A stretch of 14,374 bases of DNA from Acidobacteriota bacterium (GCA_021810815.1 JAJZHR010000014.1:1-14374); one strand, 5' to 3'. Counted from the first letter of the stretch, positions 6,672 to 13,895 are shown. Notes: a model not told the origin generated them from the sequence alone. Program-made: numbers and translations.

Positions 6672-8126
6672 ATGTCGCACTTCCTCAGGATTCTGGCCAT
6701 TACCTCGGATCACGCAGTCTCAACGCTCATTGGTTCTGTATTGGAGGCCGAAGGTCACCATGTCACTTGTGTGACGGAACCACAGCAAGCCATCACTCTC
6801 CTGCCAGGCGACAAGCCTTACGATGCCGTGTTGTTTGACACATCGCGACAGCCGCCCAGCAACCTGTATCTTCTGGAGGCGCTGGCAAAGCGCGTGGGCG
6901 CTGGCAAACTGTGGCTGCTTGCCCCCCTTGGCATGAATTCCTGGAAGCCGGACGCCGATCGCCTGGGCATCCTCAACATCCTGCGCAGCCCGCTGACGCG
7001 GCACGACATCGACCGGATGCTCGGCACACTGAGCCAGCCCCGCACACTTCGAGAGGTCCCGCGCCCTGCCAGCCAGACTTCGGGCAACGCGGAGCCCTGC
7101 CACCTGGAGGAGTTGCCGCGTGGGCGGTATTTTCTCGCAGCCAGCCCCATAATGAAGAAGATTTACAGCACCCTTCGCCTGCTGGCCCCTGTCGATGTTC
7201 CGGTCCTGATCCTGGGAGAAAGCGGAGTCGGCAAGGACGTGGCAGCCACCTTGCTGCACAAGTATTCTCTGCGCTCCGATGAGCACTTCGTCAGCATCAA
7301 CTGCGCCGCGCTCCCTGCCGACTTGCTGGAGAGCGAACTGTTCGGCTATGAGAGCGGAGCCTTCACAGGCGCCCTCAAGGCCAAGCCAGGCAAGTTTGAG
7401 CAGTCCAATCGCGGCACAATCCTGCTGGACGAAATTGGCGAAATGAGCGCGTCCATGCAGGCCAAGCTTCTACATGTGCTTCAGGATGGCCAGTTCTCGC
7501 GGCTCGGCGCATGCACCACCACGCAGGTGGATGTGCGCGTGATCGCAGCCACCAATATCAACATGGAGGATGCGATCGCAGAAAGCACCTTCCGCGAGGA
7601 CCTCTATTACCGGCTCAGCGCCTTCACGGTGACGATTCCCCCGCTGCGCGAGCGCAAGGAAGAGATTCCCTTCTTCGTCGAGGAGATGCTCCGCCGCCAT
7701 GCGGCCAGCTACCGCCAGGAGCCGACATACGTTACACCCCGGCTCATGACGGCGATGCAGGAGTACGACTGGCCCGGCAACCTGCGCGAACTCTCCAACT
7801 TCGTCATCCGCATCCTTATCACGCGCGACCAGGAAGCGGCCTACTCCGAGCTTACCTCGCGAATGCGCTCCAAGCGCCACGGATCGCCCAGCCCTCTCAT
7901 CCTTGTGCACTCAACCGGCCAGTCTGGCGAAAGCATGCGCTCCATTGTTCGCAACTTCAAGGACCAGACGGAAAGCCGTCTTATTCTTGAGACCCTCGAT
8001 CAAGTGGGGTGGAATCGACGCCATGCGGCTGTGCAGTTGCGGATCAGCTATCGGGCTCTTCTCTACAAGATCCAGCAGTACGGCCTGAAGCAGGAGCGTC
8101 CATCGCTGCAATATCGCAGCCGCTGA
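6672..8126 (+). CDS. Sigma-54-dependent enhancer-binding protein with degenerate receiver domain (NtrC family)
   Basis: Transcriptional activator of RpoN promoters, 484 residues. ATG 6672 is preferred because AAGGA lies about eight bases upstream; the in-frame GTG at 6594 lacks a ribosome site. Residues 5-120 are shaped like a receiver. D56 sits at the phosphoacceptor position (DAVLFDTSR), but the N-terminal acidic pair is reduced to SD (12-13) and the conserved lysine is replaced (ILRSPLT, S106). The AAA+ domain is complete: GESGVGK Walker A (182-188), GAFTGA sigma-54 contact loop (229-234), LLDEIGEM Walker B (251-258), and YRLSAFTVTIPPLRER (sensor II region further on). A Fis-type HTH ends the protein (WNRRHAAVQLRISYRALLYKIQQYGL). 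It lies within the polysaccharide locus, where several -24/-12 promoters occur, and is probably the local activator. No partner kinase is visible, so it may not be phospho-controlled. It resembles PrsR/NtrC-type regulators in architecture only. Confidence 0.93.
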   Translation: MSHFLRILAITSDHAVSTLIGSVLEAEGHHVTCVTEPQQAITLLPGDKPYDAVLFDTSRQPPSNLYLLEALAKRVGAGKLWLLAPLGMNSWKPDADRLGILNILRSPLTRHDIDRMLGTLSQPRTLREVPRPASQTSGNAEPCHLEELPRGRYFLAASPIMKKIYSTLRLLAPVDVPVLILGESGVGKDVAATLLHKYSLRSDEHFVSINCAALPADLLESELFGYESGAFTGALKAKPGKFEQSNRGTILLDEIGEMSASMQAKLLHVLQDGQFSRLGACTTTQVDVRVIAATNINMEDAIAESTFREDLYYRLSAFTVTIPPLRERKEEIPFFVEEMLRRHAASYRQEPTYVTPRLMTAMQEYDWPGNLRELSNFVIRILITRDQEAAYSELTSRMRSKRHGSPSPLILVHSTGQSGESMRSIVRNFKDQTESRLILETLDQVGWNRRHAAVQLRISYRALLYKIQQYGLKQERPSLQYRSR

Positions 8127-8174
8127 TTGCTGATTGCGGAAGACGGCGCGCCTGCAGGTTGGTGAGTCTCTCCG

Positions 8175-8209
8175 CATCTACGGCTATGCCGCGACATCTA
8201 CGGCTATGC
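8175..8209. repeat. Short tandem repeat, 15-bp unit at 20-bp period
   Basis: CATCTACGGCTATGC occurs twice (8175-8189 and 8195-8209), in the convergent gap between the activator and the SDR gene. A seven-base tandem (TGATTGC twice) overlaps the activator stop codon. No intrinsic terminator with a T-tract is visible in this gap. Confidence 0.6.
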
Positions 8210-8226
8210 AGCGGCGCCCCTGCCTG

Positions 8227-9228
8227 TCACATGATATTTCCCAGATAGGCAGCCTCCGGAATCCATTGCCGCTGCCAGGCGATGGTCTCCTTCAACCCCT
8301 CATCCAGCAGTGTGGCCGCCTCGAATCCCAGCAGCTCCTTCGCCTTGCGCGTATCCGGAATCCGCCGCCGCACATCCTCGTACTTGCGCTGCGCGATCTC
8401 GTCGTAGGGGATCATCTTCACGGGCGGCCTTCCGATTCCCCCGCAGAGCCGATAGATCCGCGACGCCAGCTCGAGGATGCTCACCTCTTCGCTGCTTCCG
8501 ATGTTCACGATCTGCTGCCCTGCCGTCTCCGCTTCCGCAGCCGCTGCGATGCCGCGCACGGTGTCCTGCACAAACGTGAAGGAGCGTGTCTGCAGGCCAT
8601 CTCCGTGAATAGGGATCGTCTCGCCGCGCAGGATGGCGTCAATGAACACGGACTGCGGCCCTCCCCACCAGCTCAGATTCTGCCTCGGTCCGTAGGAGCC
8701 GAAGATCCTGAGGATCGTCGCATAGATGCCGACGTCCTCCGCCATCGCCAGCACAAGATGCTCATCGAACATCTTGGACGCCGCATAGGCCCATCGAGTC
8801 ACTGTCGGCGGTCCCAGCACTGAGTCTGCGTCTTCGGCGAACGGGACGACGGGGTTCTTCCCGTACACATCCGACGTGGAGGTGATGACGAAGCGCGCCG
8901 ACTGCTCGCATGCGATCCGGAGAGCGTTCAACGTTCCCTGCGAGTTAACCAGCAGCGTGTTTGTTGCCGTGCTGTAGCGCGGAATCTTGTACGCAGCCAG
9001 GTGCAGCACCACGTCAATGCGACCCACGCAGTTGCGCAGCGCGGCGAGGTCGCAAACATCCACCTCGTAGAACTGGAACCGCGGGTTGCGGTTCGCCTGC
9101 TCAAGATTCCGCAGGTTGCCGTGGGAAAGATTGTCGACGCCCACGACCTCATAGCCGCGCGCCAGCATCGCATCTGTCAGATGGGACGCAAGGAATCCTG
9201 CTGCTCCTGTCACCAGTGCTCTACGCAT
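8227..9228 (-). CDS. NAD-dependent epimerase/dehydratase, GalE-like extended SDR
   Basis: Nucleotide-sugar-modifying SDR of 333 residues, probably a 4-epimerase; decarboxylase or reductase activity is not excluded. The start is ATG 9228, whose A is the last base of the upstream 2-epimerase stop (TGATG), with GAGGG seven bases upstream. The cofactor motif is TGAAGFLA (7-14): the third glycine of GxxGxxG is alanine (A14). Catalytic residues are in STSDVYG (S117-S119 region) and YAASK (Y148, K152). LRIFGSYGPRQ and the NIGSSEEVSILELA region are typical of GalE-like members. It is the last gene of the coupled block GT2, acetyltransferase, 2-epimerase, SDR. Sequence features do not fix the substrate. 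Its location makes a step in making a second precursor sugar for the same glycan likely. Confidence 0.86.
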   Translation of the reverse strand: MRRALVTGAAGFLASHLTDAMLARGYEVVGVDNLSHGNLRNLEQANRNPRFQFYEVDVCDLAALRNCVGRIDVVLHLAAYKIPRYSTATNTLLVNSQGTLNALRIACEQSARFVITSTSDVYGKNPVVPFAEDADSVLGPPTVTRWAYAASKMFDEHLVLAMAEDVGIYATILRIFGSYGPRQNLSWWGGPQSVFIDAILRGETIPIHGDGLQTRSFTFVQDTVRGIAAAAEAETAGQQIVNIGSSEEVSILELASRIYRLCGGIGRPPVKMIPYDEIAQRKYEDVRRRIPDTRKAKELLGFEAATLLDEGLKETIAWQRQWIPEAAYLGNIM

Positions 9229-10343
9229 CAGTTTGCCCTCATGAATTCCATAATTGCTTTTACGCTGCGTTCTCCGGCACATCCTTCGCCAAAGGCTGCG
9301 AGATTCCTTGGTTCATCTCTCCAACTGCGGTCCCGGTTCATGATTCCGTTCGCTGCGCACAGGATCGCCGACGGGTTGGTGCCGACCAGTTCGTTCCATC
9401 CGCCATGGAGTGTCTCAACCCACTCCGTTTCATTCCGCATCGTCAGGCAAGGCACTCCCAGGAAGTACGCTTCTTTCTGCACTCCGCCGGAGTCGGTCAG
9501 GATCATCTGCGCCTTCTTCTCCAGCATCAGCATCTCCAGGTAGCCCACCGGCTCGATCAGGCGGATGTGGCTGTGGCTGGCCAGCATGCGCGTTCCCTCC
9601 TCGCCCAGCATGTGCTTCAGCCGCGGATGCATCGGGAGCACAACGGAAAGCCGCAACTGCTCCAGCGCGTTCAACACATTGGCCAGCCGCTTCACATCGT
9701 CGGTGTTCTCCGCGCGATGCAGCGTCACCAGAGCATAATTCCTGCCCTCCAGGCCCAACTCCCGCAGGCTTGGGCTCTCCCGCTCTTCTGTCGCGAACTG
9801 CAGCACAGCATCGAGCATCACATCGCCCACCAGAACTGTCCGGCTGCCCAGCCCCTCTGTCTCCAACTGCATCATTGCCGACCTTGTCGGGCACAGCAGC
9901 AGGTCGGAGATATGGTCGCTCACAATGCGGTTGATCTCCTCCTGCATCCGGCGGTTGAAGCTCCGCAGGCCGGCCTCCTGATGCACCAGCGGGATATGCA
10001 GCTTCACCGTAGCCAGCGCAGCCGCCAGCGCCGAGTTGGTGTCGCCGTATACCAGCACCACGTCAGGCGTCCACGTCATCAGCGCAGCTTCCACGCTGGC
10101 CAGCATCGCCGCAGTCTGCCTGCCCGGTGTGCCCCCGTGGATGCCCAGCAGCATCTGTGGCTTGGGCATTCCCAGCTCCTGAAAAAAAATATCGGACATC
10201 AGCGGATCGTGATGCTGTCCTGTGTGCAGCAGCCGATGCTCGATACTCCCGTCGTGCTGAAGGTTGTAATCGCGGAATGCCTTCACCATCACCGCCATCT
10301 TCACGAACTGCGGTCTGGTGCCCCCAACCGACAGGATCTTCAT
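9228..10343 (-). CDS. wecB: Non-hydrolysing UDP-GlcNAc 2-epimerase family, probably WbpI-like (UDP-GlcNAc(3NAc)A 2-epimerase)
   Basis: Cytoplasmic GT-B-fold epimerase of usual length (371 residues) that inverts C2 of a UDP-GlcNAc-type sugar to the manno form. Motifs are GTRPQFVKMA (8-17), TGQHHD (41-46), VYGDTNS (98-104), HQEAGLRSFNRRMQEEINR (121-139), TLHRAENTDD, and TDSGGVQKEA near the C-terminal third. The RPQF.K opening matches WbpI/WlbD-type enzymes that act on UDP-GlcNAc(3NAc)A, while classical WecB has GTRPEAIK. This, together with the neighbouring WbpA-type dehydrogenase and acetyltransferase, favours the diacetamido-uronate substrate. The start codon overlaps the acetyltransferase stop (ATGA) and the stop overlaps the SDR start (TGATG), so translation is coupled at both ends. 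The symbol is given for the family; wbpI may be functionally closer. Confidence 0.9.
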   Translation of the reverse strand: MKILSVGGTRPQFVKMAVMVKAFRDYNLQHDGSIEHRLLHTGQHHDPLMSDIFFQELGMPKPQMLLGIHGGTPGRQTAAMLASVEAALMTWTPDVVLVYGDTNSALAAALATVKLHIPLVHQEAGLRSFNRRMQEEINRIVSDHISDLLLCPTRSAMMQLETEGLGSRTVLVGDVMLDAVLQFATEERESPSLRELGLEGRNYALVTLHRAENTDDVKRLANVLNALEQLRLSVVLPMHPRLKHMLGEEGTRMLASHSHIRLIEPVGYLEMLMLEKKAQMILTDSGGVQKEAYFLGVPCLTMRNETEWVETLHGGWNELVGTNPSAILCAANGIMNRDRSWRDEPRNLAAFGEGCAGERSVKAIMEFMRAN

Positions 10344-11143
10344 ACGGCCCCGTGAACAGCGATTGCCGCCTGTGAGAGCGTCAGCAATTGCTCGGCAGGC
10401 ACAGCACGGATCAGTCGAGCGGGAGATCCCATCGCCACCATGCCGGGATTCACGTTGCGCGTCACCACCGATCCGGCGGCGACCAGAGCGTCTTCGCCTA
10501 TGGTGATGCCGGGCAACACGGTGGCATTCGCTCCGATGCGCGCTCCCCTCTGCATCGTCACTCCGCCGAAATGCTTGAACCTCTCCTCGCTGCGGCCCAC
10601 GTAGTTGTCGTTTGTGAACGTCACCTCCGGAGCAACGAAACAGTAATCTCCCAGAGTGGACATGGCCGTGATGTAGGCGCCGGTCTCAATCTTGCACCGG
10701 ATGCCGATGCGCACCTGGTTTTCAACCGCGACCCCTCTGCCGATAATGGTGAGCTCGCCGATGACGGTCTGTTCGCGCACCGTCGCGAGGTCCGCGATGA
10801 GCACCCCGTCTCCGATGCTGGCGCCCCGGTACACCACCGCATGCGTTCCGAGAAGGCATCCATTGCCGATGATCGTTGGCGGCAGCGAGACATCGTGCGT
10901 CACAGCGCTGGCCAGCGAGCGGAGCGGCTGCTTGCCGATGACCACGCCATCGTCGATGCGCACATCCCTGCCGATTTGGCAGTCGTTGTGCAGCACCGCG
11001 TTGTGTCCTATGACGGATCCCGTCCCGATCTTCACGCCGCTGCCGATGAAGACATGGCTGCCAAAGACGACGTTGGGGTACAGCCTGGCTCTCTCCTCGT
11101 CTGAAGAGACCGGAAGTTCGACTTCGTTCACCGCTTCTGTCAT
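10340..11143 (-). CDS. Left-handed beta-helix N-acetyltransferase, WbpD/QdtC-like
   Basis: Acyl-CoA-dependent N-acetyltransferase of 267 residues built of hexapeptide repeats (for example VFIGSGVKIGTGSVIG, SIGDGVLI, RIGANATVLPGITIG) that run nearly the whole length. The C-terminal half carries FVAPEVTFTNDNY (about 169-181) and AAGSVVTRNVNPGMVAMGSPARLI, typical of WbpD, WlbB and QdtC enzymes that acetylate the 3-amino group of nucleotide sugars. It is longer than WbpD (about 190 residues) because of additional N-terminal coils. ATG 11143 is chosen because it overlaps the GT2 stop as ATGA and has AAGGAG ten bases upstream; an in-frame extension to 11191 would run back into the glycosyltransferase gene. 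Pathway role (acetylating UDP-GlcNAc3NA) is inferred from neighbours. Confidence 0.88.
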   Translation of the reverse strand: MTEAVNEVELPVSSDEERARLYPNVVFGSHVFIGSGVKIGTGSVIGHNAVLHNDCQIGRDVRIDDGVVIGKQPLRSLASAVTHDVSLPPTIIGNGCLLGTHAVVYRGASIGDGVLIADLATVREQTVIGELTIIGRGVAVENQVRIGIRCKIETGAYITAMSTLGDYCFVAPEVTFTNDNYVGRSEERFKHFGGVTMQRGARIGANATVLPGITIGEDALVAAGSVVTRNVNPGMVAMGSPARLIRAVPAEQLLTLSQAAIAVHGAV

Positions 11144-12006
11144 GGCCGCAGCACTCCTTCCTGACCGATGCTTCCGGTAGTTGCCAGGCAAGATCTCTCA
11201 GCAGTCTGTGGCGCGCCCGCCTGCTGGCTTCCCTTGCCTTCCTGCCGCCGGCAGAATCCCGGATAGCCGCCGTTGCGCGACAGCAGACAGTCGACCAGCA
11301 GAGCAGCATGTCCGCAGATGGTGCGCAACACGCGCATCTTGCTGACACCGGCGACGCGCCTGTGCAAGGTAAGAGGCATTTCCTTGACCCGGTAGCCCTG
11401 CTGCGACGCGCTCAGCAGAATCTCCACTGCGGACACAAAGTCGTCGCTCCTGAATTGCGCATCGCGCACGAACGATCCCTTGTAGGCCCGGAAGATGCTT
11501 GTGTAGGTGTGCAGTTGGAGCGGCGATACAGCCCGGTAAAGGCGGGAGCACTGGGTGCTCAGCAACAGCCGCCAGCCCTGCACCCCCTCCACTCTGCCTT
11601 CCGGATGATAGGGCGAAGCGACCACGACATCTGCCTCGCCGCTCTCCACCTGTTCGATCATCCGATACAGTTGTTCCGGCCCATAGCTGCAATCCGCATC
11701 GATGGTGCAGACCACATCCGCCGCCGCATGCGCGAACCCGGTGCGAAAAGCTGCCCCGACACCGCGGTTGGCCGCGTGCGTATGCACTTCCCAGCTCGCA
11801 CCGTCTGGCACAACCGTTTCCAGCATCCCGAGCGTGCCATCGGTGCTGCCGTCGTCAACGAAGAGATAGTGCAATCGAAAGCGGAGCCCCAGACGCTGTT
11901 GCAGTCCGTCCAGCCGCGCGCGCAGCATCGGCAGGGATTCTTCCTCGTTGCACACGGGGATCAACACGCAGACGCTTGCAGGCTCGGGATTGTGATCGGT
12001 ATTCAT
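11140..12006 (-). CDS. Family 2 glycosyltransferase (dolichol-phosphate-mannosyltransferase-like)
   Basis: GT-A-fold glycosyltransferase of 288 residues. The nucleotide-binding opening is VCVLIPVCNEEESLPML, followed by FVDDGSTDGT (49-58) and the metal-binding DAD in TIDADCSYGPE (101-111). SIFRAYKG and FVSAVEILLSASQQGYRVKEMPLTLHRR resemble DPM1/GtrB-type and EPS enzymes. No membrane segment follows the catalytic domain, so it is probably cytoplasmic or peripheral, and the tail after about residue 245 looks unstructured. ATG 12006 has AAGGA seven bases upstream. The stop overlaps the acetyltransferase start (ATGA). It lies 125 bases downstream of the 6-dehydrogenase. It may transfer a sugar to a lipid-linked acceptor or to polyprenyl phosphate; donor and acceptor are unknown. 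Confidence 0.88.
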   Translation of the reverse strand: MNTDHNPEPASVCVLIPVCNEEESLPMLRARLDGLQQRLGLRFRLHYLFVDDGSTDGTLGMLETVVPDGASWEVHTHAANRGVGAAFRTGFAHAAADVVCTIDADCSYGPEQLYRMIEQVESGEADVVVASPYHPEGRVEGVQGWRLLLSTQCSRLYRAVSPLQLHTYTSIFRAYKGSFVRDAQFRSDDFVSAVEILLSASQQGYRVKEMPLTLHRRVAGVSKMRVLRTICGHAALLVDCLLSRNGGYPGFCRRQEGKGSQQAGAPQTAERSCLATTGSIGQEGVLRP

Positions 12007-12078
12007 CCTCTATCCTTCCCGGGAGAAGTTCCGCTGTTGCCAACGTACGTGGCTTGCTTTGTTTCAGCAACACACTGA

Positions 12079-12147
12079 CAGCAGCGGACTTTATGTAACG
12101 GACAATCAGCAGCGACTTTCAGCGATGACCATCAGCAGCGGACAATC
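12079..12147. repeat. Three imperfect direct repeats of CAGCAGCG(G)AC
   Basis: Copies begin at 12079, 12107 and 12133, spaced 28 and 26 bp. Copies 1 and 2 continue with ACTTT, while copy 3 continues with ACAATC, a hexamer also found at 12102-12107 just before copy 2. They lie between the GT2 start and the dehydrogenase stop codon, which copy 3 overlaps. The function is unknown; local duplication is the simplest origin. Confidence 0.45.
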
Positions 12148-13499
12148 TTCGGTGAATCGATGCCGCGCGTTGCATTCCGCGTATCCACCACCAGCTGGGC
12201 TGCCTCGACGATTGCTGGATAGTCGTAGTCGGAGTGGTCGGTCACAATGACCACGCAATCGTATTCCCCGATGGCCTCCAGAGGCGCGCAAGACATGCCC
12301 AGATCGTAGTGGCGTCCGCGGCCTACTGTCGGAAAGTAGGGGTCGTTGTAGTCAACCTGCGCCTGCTCCTTCTGCAGCAGTTCGAGGATCTCCAGAGAGG
12401 GCGACTCCCGCAGATCGTCCACATCCTTCTTGTAGGCGACACCCAGCACCAGCACACGCGAACCGTTCAGCGACTTGCGCTCCGCATTCAGAGCTGCGGC
12501 AACCGACCGCACCACGTGCGTCGGCATGGCCTCGTTGATCTCGCCCGCCAGCTCGATGAACCGCGTGTGAAAGTCCCACTCCTTCGCCTTCCAGCTCAGA
12601 TAGAACGGATCGATCGGAATGCAGTGCCCGCCGAGGCCCGGTCCCGGATAGAACGGCTGGAATCCAAATGGCTTTGTCGAGGCCGCATCGATCACTTCCC
12701 AGATGTCCACTCCCATCCGCAGAGACAGCAGCTTCAACTCGTTCACCAGTGCGATATTGACGCACCTGTAGATGTTCTCGAGCAGCTTCGTCATCTCGGC
12801 CGCCTGGGTTGTGGAGACGCTCACCGTCTGGTTGAAGATGCTGCCGTAGAGCGCCGCAGCCAGCTGGCTCGCGATCGGCTCGTGGCCGCCCACCACTTTT
12901 GGAATGTCGCGCCGTGCGACGGTGTTGTTGCCGGGGTCTTCACGCTCGGGCGAGAACGCGACGTAGAAGGCTTCGCCTTCGCCGATGGAATTCCTGCTCT
13001 GCGCAGCCAGGCCCTCGCGGCTGCCGGCGTTCAGGATGGGAATCAGTATCTCCTCCGTGGTGCCCGGATAGGTCGTGCTTTCCAGAACAACAAGCTGCCC
13101 AGGGCGCAGCCACGGCGCAATCGAAGTCGCGGTCTTCTGGATAAAGCTGAGGTCCGGCTCGCGATGCTCGGTCAGCGGAGTCGGCACGCAGAGGATCACC
13201 ACATCCTGTTCCGTGATCTCTGAAAAATCGGCTGTCGCGCGGAATCCGTGGGCTCGCGCCACTTGAATATCTGTGGTCGGTATCCGGTAGATGTAGCTTT
13301 GTCCTTGTTCCAATTGCGAGACCTTGCGAGCGTCGATATCAAAACCTTTCACCGTGAAGCCAGCCTCCGACAGCAGCAGTGAGAGTGGCAGTCCGACATA
13401 GCCCAGGCCGATAACTCCGACCTTTGCGGTTTTTGTCTCGATCTTCGCCAACTGCTGCTCGGCGATTGCGGGGAGCGTGGTGTTCATGGTCGTGTTCAT
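12132..13499 (-). CDS. wbpA: UDP-N-acetylglucosamine 6-dehydrogenase (WbpA/WbpO type)
   Basis: NAD-dependent enzyme that oxidises C6 of UDP-GlcNAc (or UDP-GalNAc) twice to give the uronic acid; 455 residues, the usual size. Rossmann motif GLGYVG (31-36), ILCVPTPLTEHREPDLSF (about 102-119), LESTTYPGTTEE (139-150), FSPEREDPGN (182-191), K238 in EMTKLLENIYR, and catalytic C293 in GPGLGGHCIPIDPFY. VAYKKDVDDLRESPSLEI lies in the UDP-binding C-terminal part. The sequence follows WbpA/WbpO/TviB closely (REPDLSF, FSPEREDPGN, TKPFGFQPFYPGPG), more than WecC or Ugd. ATG 13499 has AAGG seven bases upstream. The first 24 bases are an imperfect duplication (ATGAACACGACC, ATGAACACCACG), giving MNTTMNTT and a second possible start at 13487. 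It is divergent from the Gfo oxidoreductase and upstream of the GT2 block. Confidence 0.92.
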   Translation of the reverse strand: MNTTMNTTLPAIAEQQLAKIETKTAKVGVIGLGYVGLPLSLLLSEAGFTVKGFDIDARKVSQLEQGQSYIYRIPTTDIQVARAHGFRATADFSEITEQDVVILCVPTPLTEHREPDLSFIQKTATSIAPWLRPGQLVVLESTTYPGTTEEILIPILNAGSREGLAAQSRNSIGEGEAFYVAFSPEREDPGNNTVARRDIPKVVGGHEPIASQLAAALYGSIFNQTVSVSTTQAAEMTKLLENIYRCVNIALVNELKLLSLRMGVDIWEVIDAASTKPFGFQPFYPGPGLGGHCIPIDPFYLSWKAKEWDFHTRFIELAGEINEAMPTHVVRSVAAALNAERKSLNGSRVLVLGVAYKKDVDDLRESPSLEILELLQKEQAQVDYNDPYFPTVGRGRHYDLGMSCAPLEAIGEYDCVVIVTDHSDYDYPAIVEAAQLVVDTRNATRGIDSPKIVRC

Positions 13500-13511
13500 G
13501 CGGAGCCTTCT

Positions 13512-13528
13512 TGCATGCTTCGTGCCAA
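13512..13528 (-). promoter_or_regulatory. Strong candidate sigma-54 promoter for wbpA-like gene
   Basis: On the minus strand the site is TTGGCACGAAGCATGCA, matching 13 of 14 informative positions of YTGGCACGRNNNTTGCW, with the full TGGCACG block and correct 12-base spacing. The predicted transcription start (near 13501) lies only about two bases before the ATG at 13499, so the mRNA would be nearly leaderless or would use the second ATG at 13487. Confidence 0.6.
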
Positions 13529-13684
13529 ACCGCCTGCATCCGCGAACCAAATGGGATTAAGCGGCTTCCGTGGCTGCTTCCAGCATGGAATCCAGCGCCA
13601 CCCCACTCTGTCTGTGGCTTTCTACGGTCACTAAAATGTGCAAAGGATTGCGCGCTCTTCGCAGAATTTCTGTCACTTCGCTCC

Positions 13685-13699
13685 AAAGCATCCTGCTTT
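13685..13699. repeat. Inverted repeat AAAGCA-N3-TGCTTT, possible activator site
   Basis: Perfect six-base arms around TCC. It lies about 81 bp before the predicted Gfo start and about 190 bp before the predicted wbpA-like start, both compatible with enhancer positions. The arms are the same as those of the dyad at 6240-6260, which has a seven-base spacer. Confidence 0.4.
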
Positions 13700-13745
13700 T
13701 CCTGCCCTTTAATCCTCTGCCAGCCCGGTCCTGGCGCTTTGCTGC

Positions 13746-13762
13746 TTGGCAACTCGATTGCT
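13746..13762 (+). promoter_or_regulatory. Candidate sigma-54 promoter for the Gfo/Idh/MocA gene
   Basis: TTGGCAACTCGATTGCT has intact TTGGCA and TTGCT blocks at the correct 12-base GG-to-GC spacing, with 11 of 14 informative positions matching. The predicted start near 13773 gives a leader of about 138 nt to the ATG at 13911. Confidence 0.5.
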
Positions 13763-13880
13763 CCATGTCGTTGCAGAACCGTATGGCGGGATTCATGGTG
13801 GGAGCCCTGCTGTGCGGCAGATTCGGGCTGCGCGCCTGCGGCTTGCAAACACAAGCGAGGCGCCTACCCGGTCGCATCCC

Positions 13881-13895
13881 GCCTGAATATCAGGC
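13881..13895. promoter_or_regulatory. Dyad GCCTGA-ATA-TCAGGC beside the Gfo ribosome site
   Basis: Perfect six-base arms ending three bases before the TGGAGA ribosome site of the gene at 13911. The arms are the same as the core of the palindrome at 5022-5036. It could be an operator, or a leader hairpin that affects translation. Confidence 0.4.

Noticed and set aside
9229..9282. Upstream in-frame start for the GalE-like SDR
   Set aside because: It would overlap the 2-epimerase by 18 codons and add residues before the Rossmann strand; TGATG coupling at 9228 with GAGGG is better.
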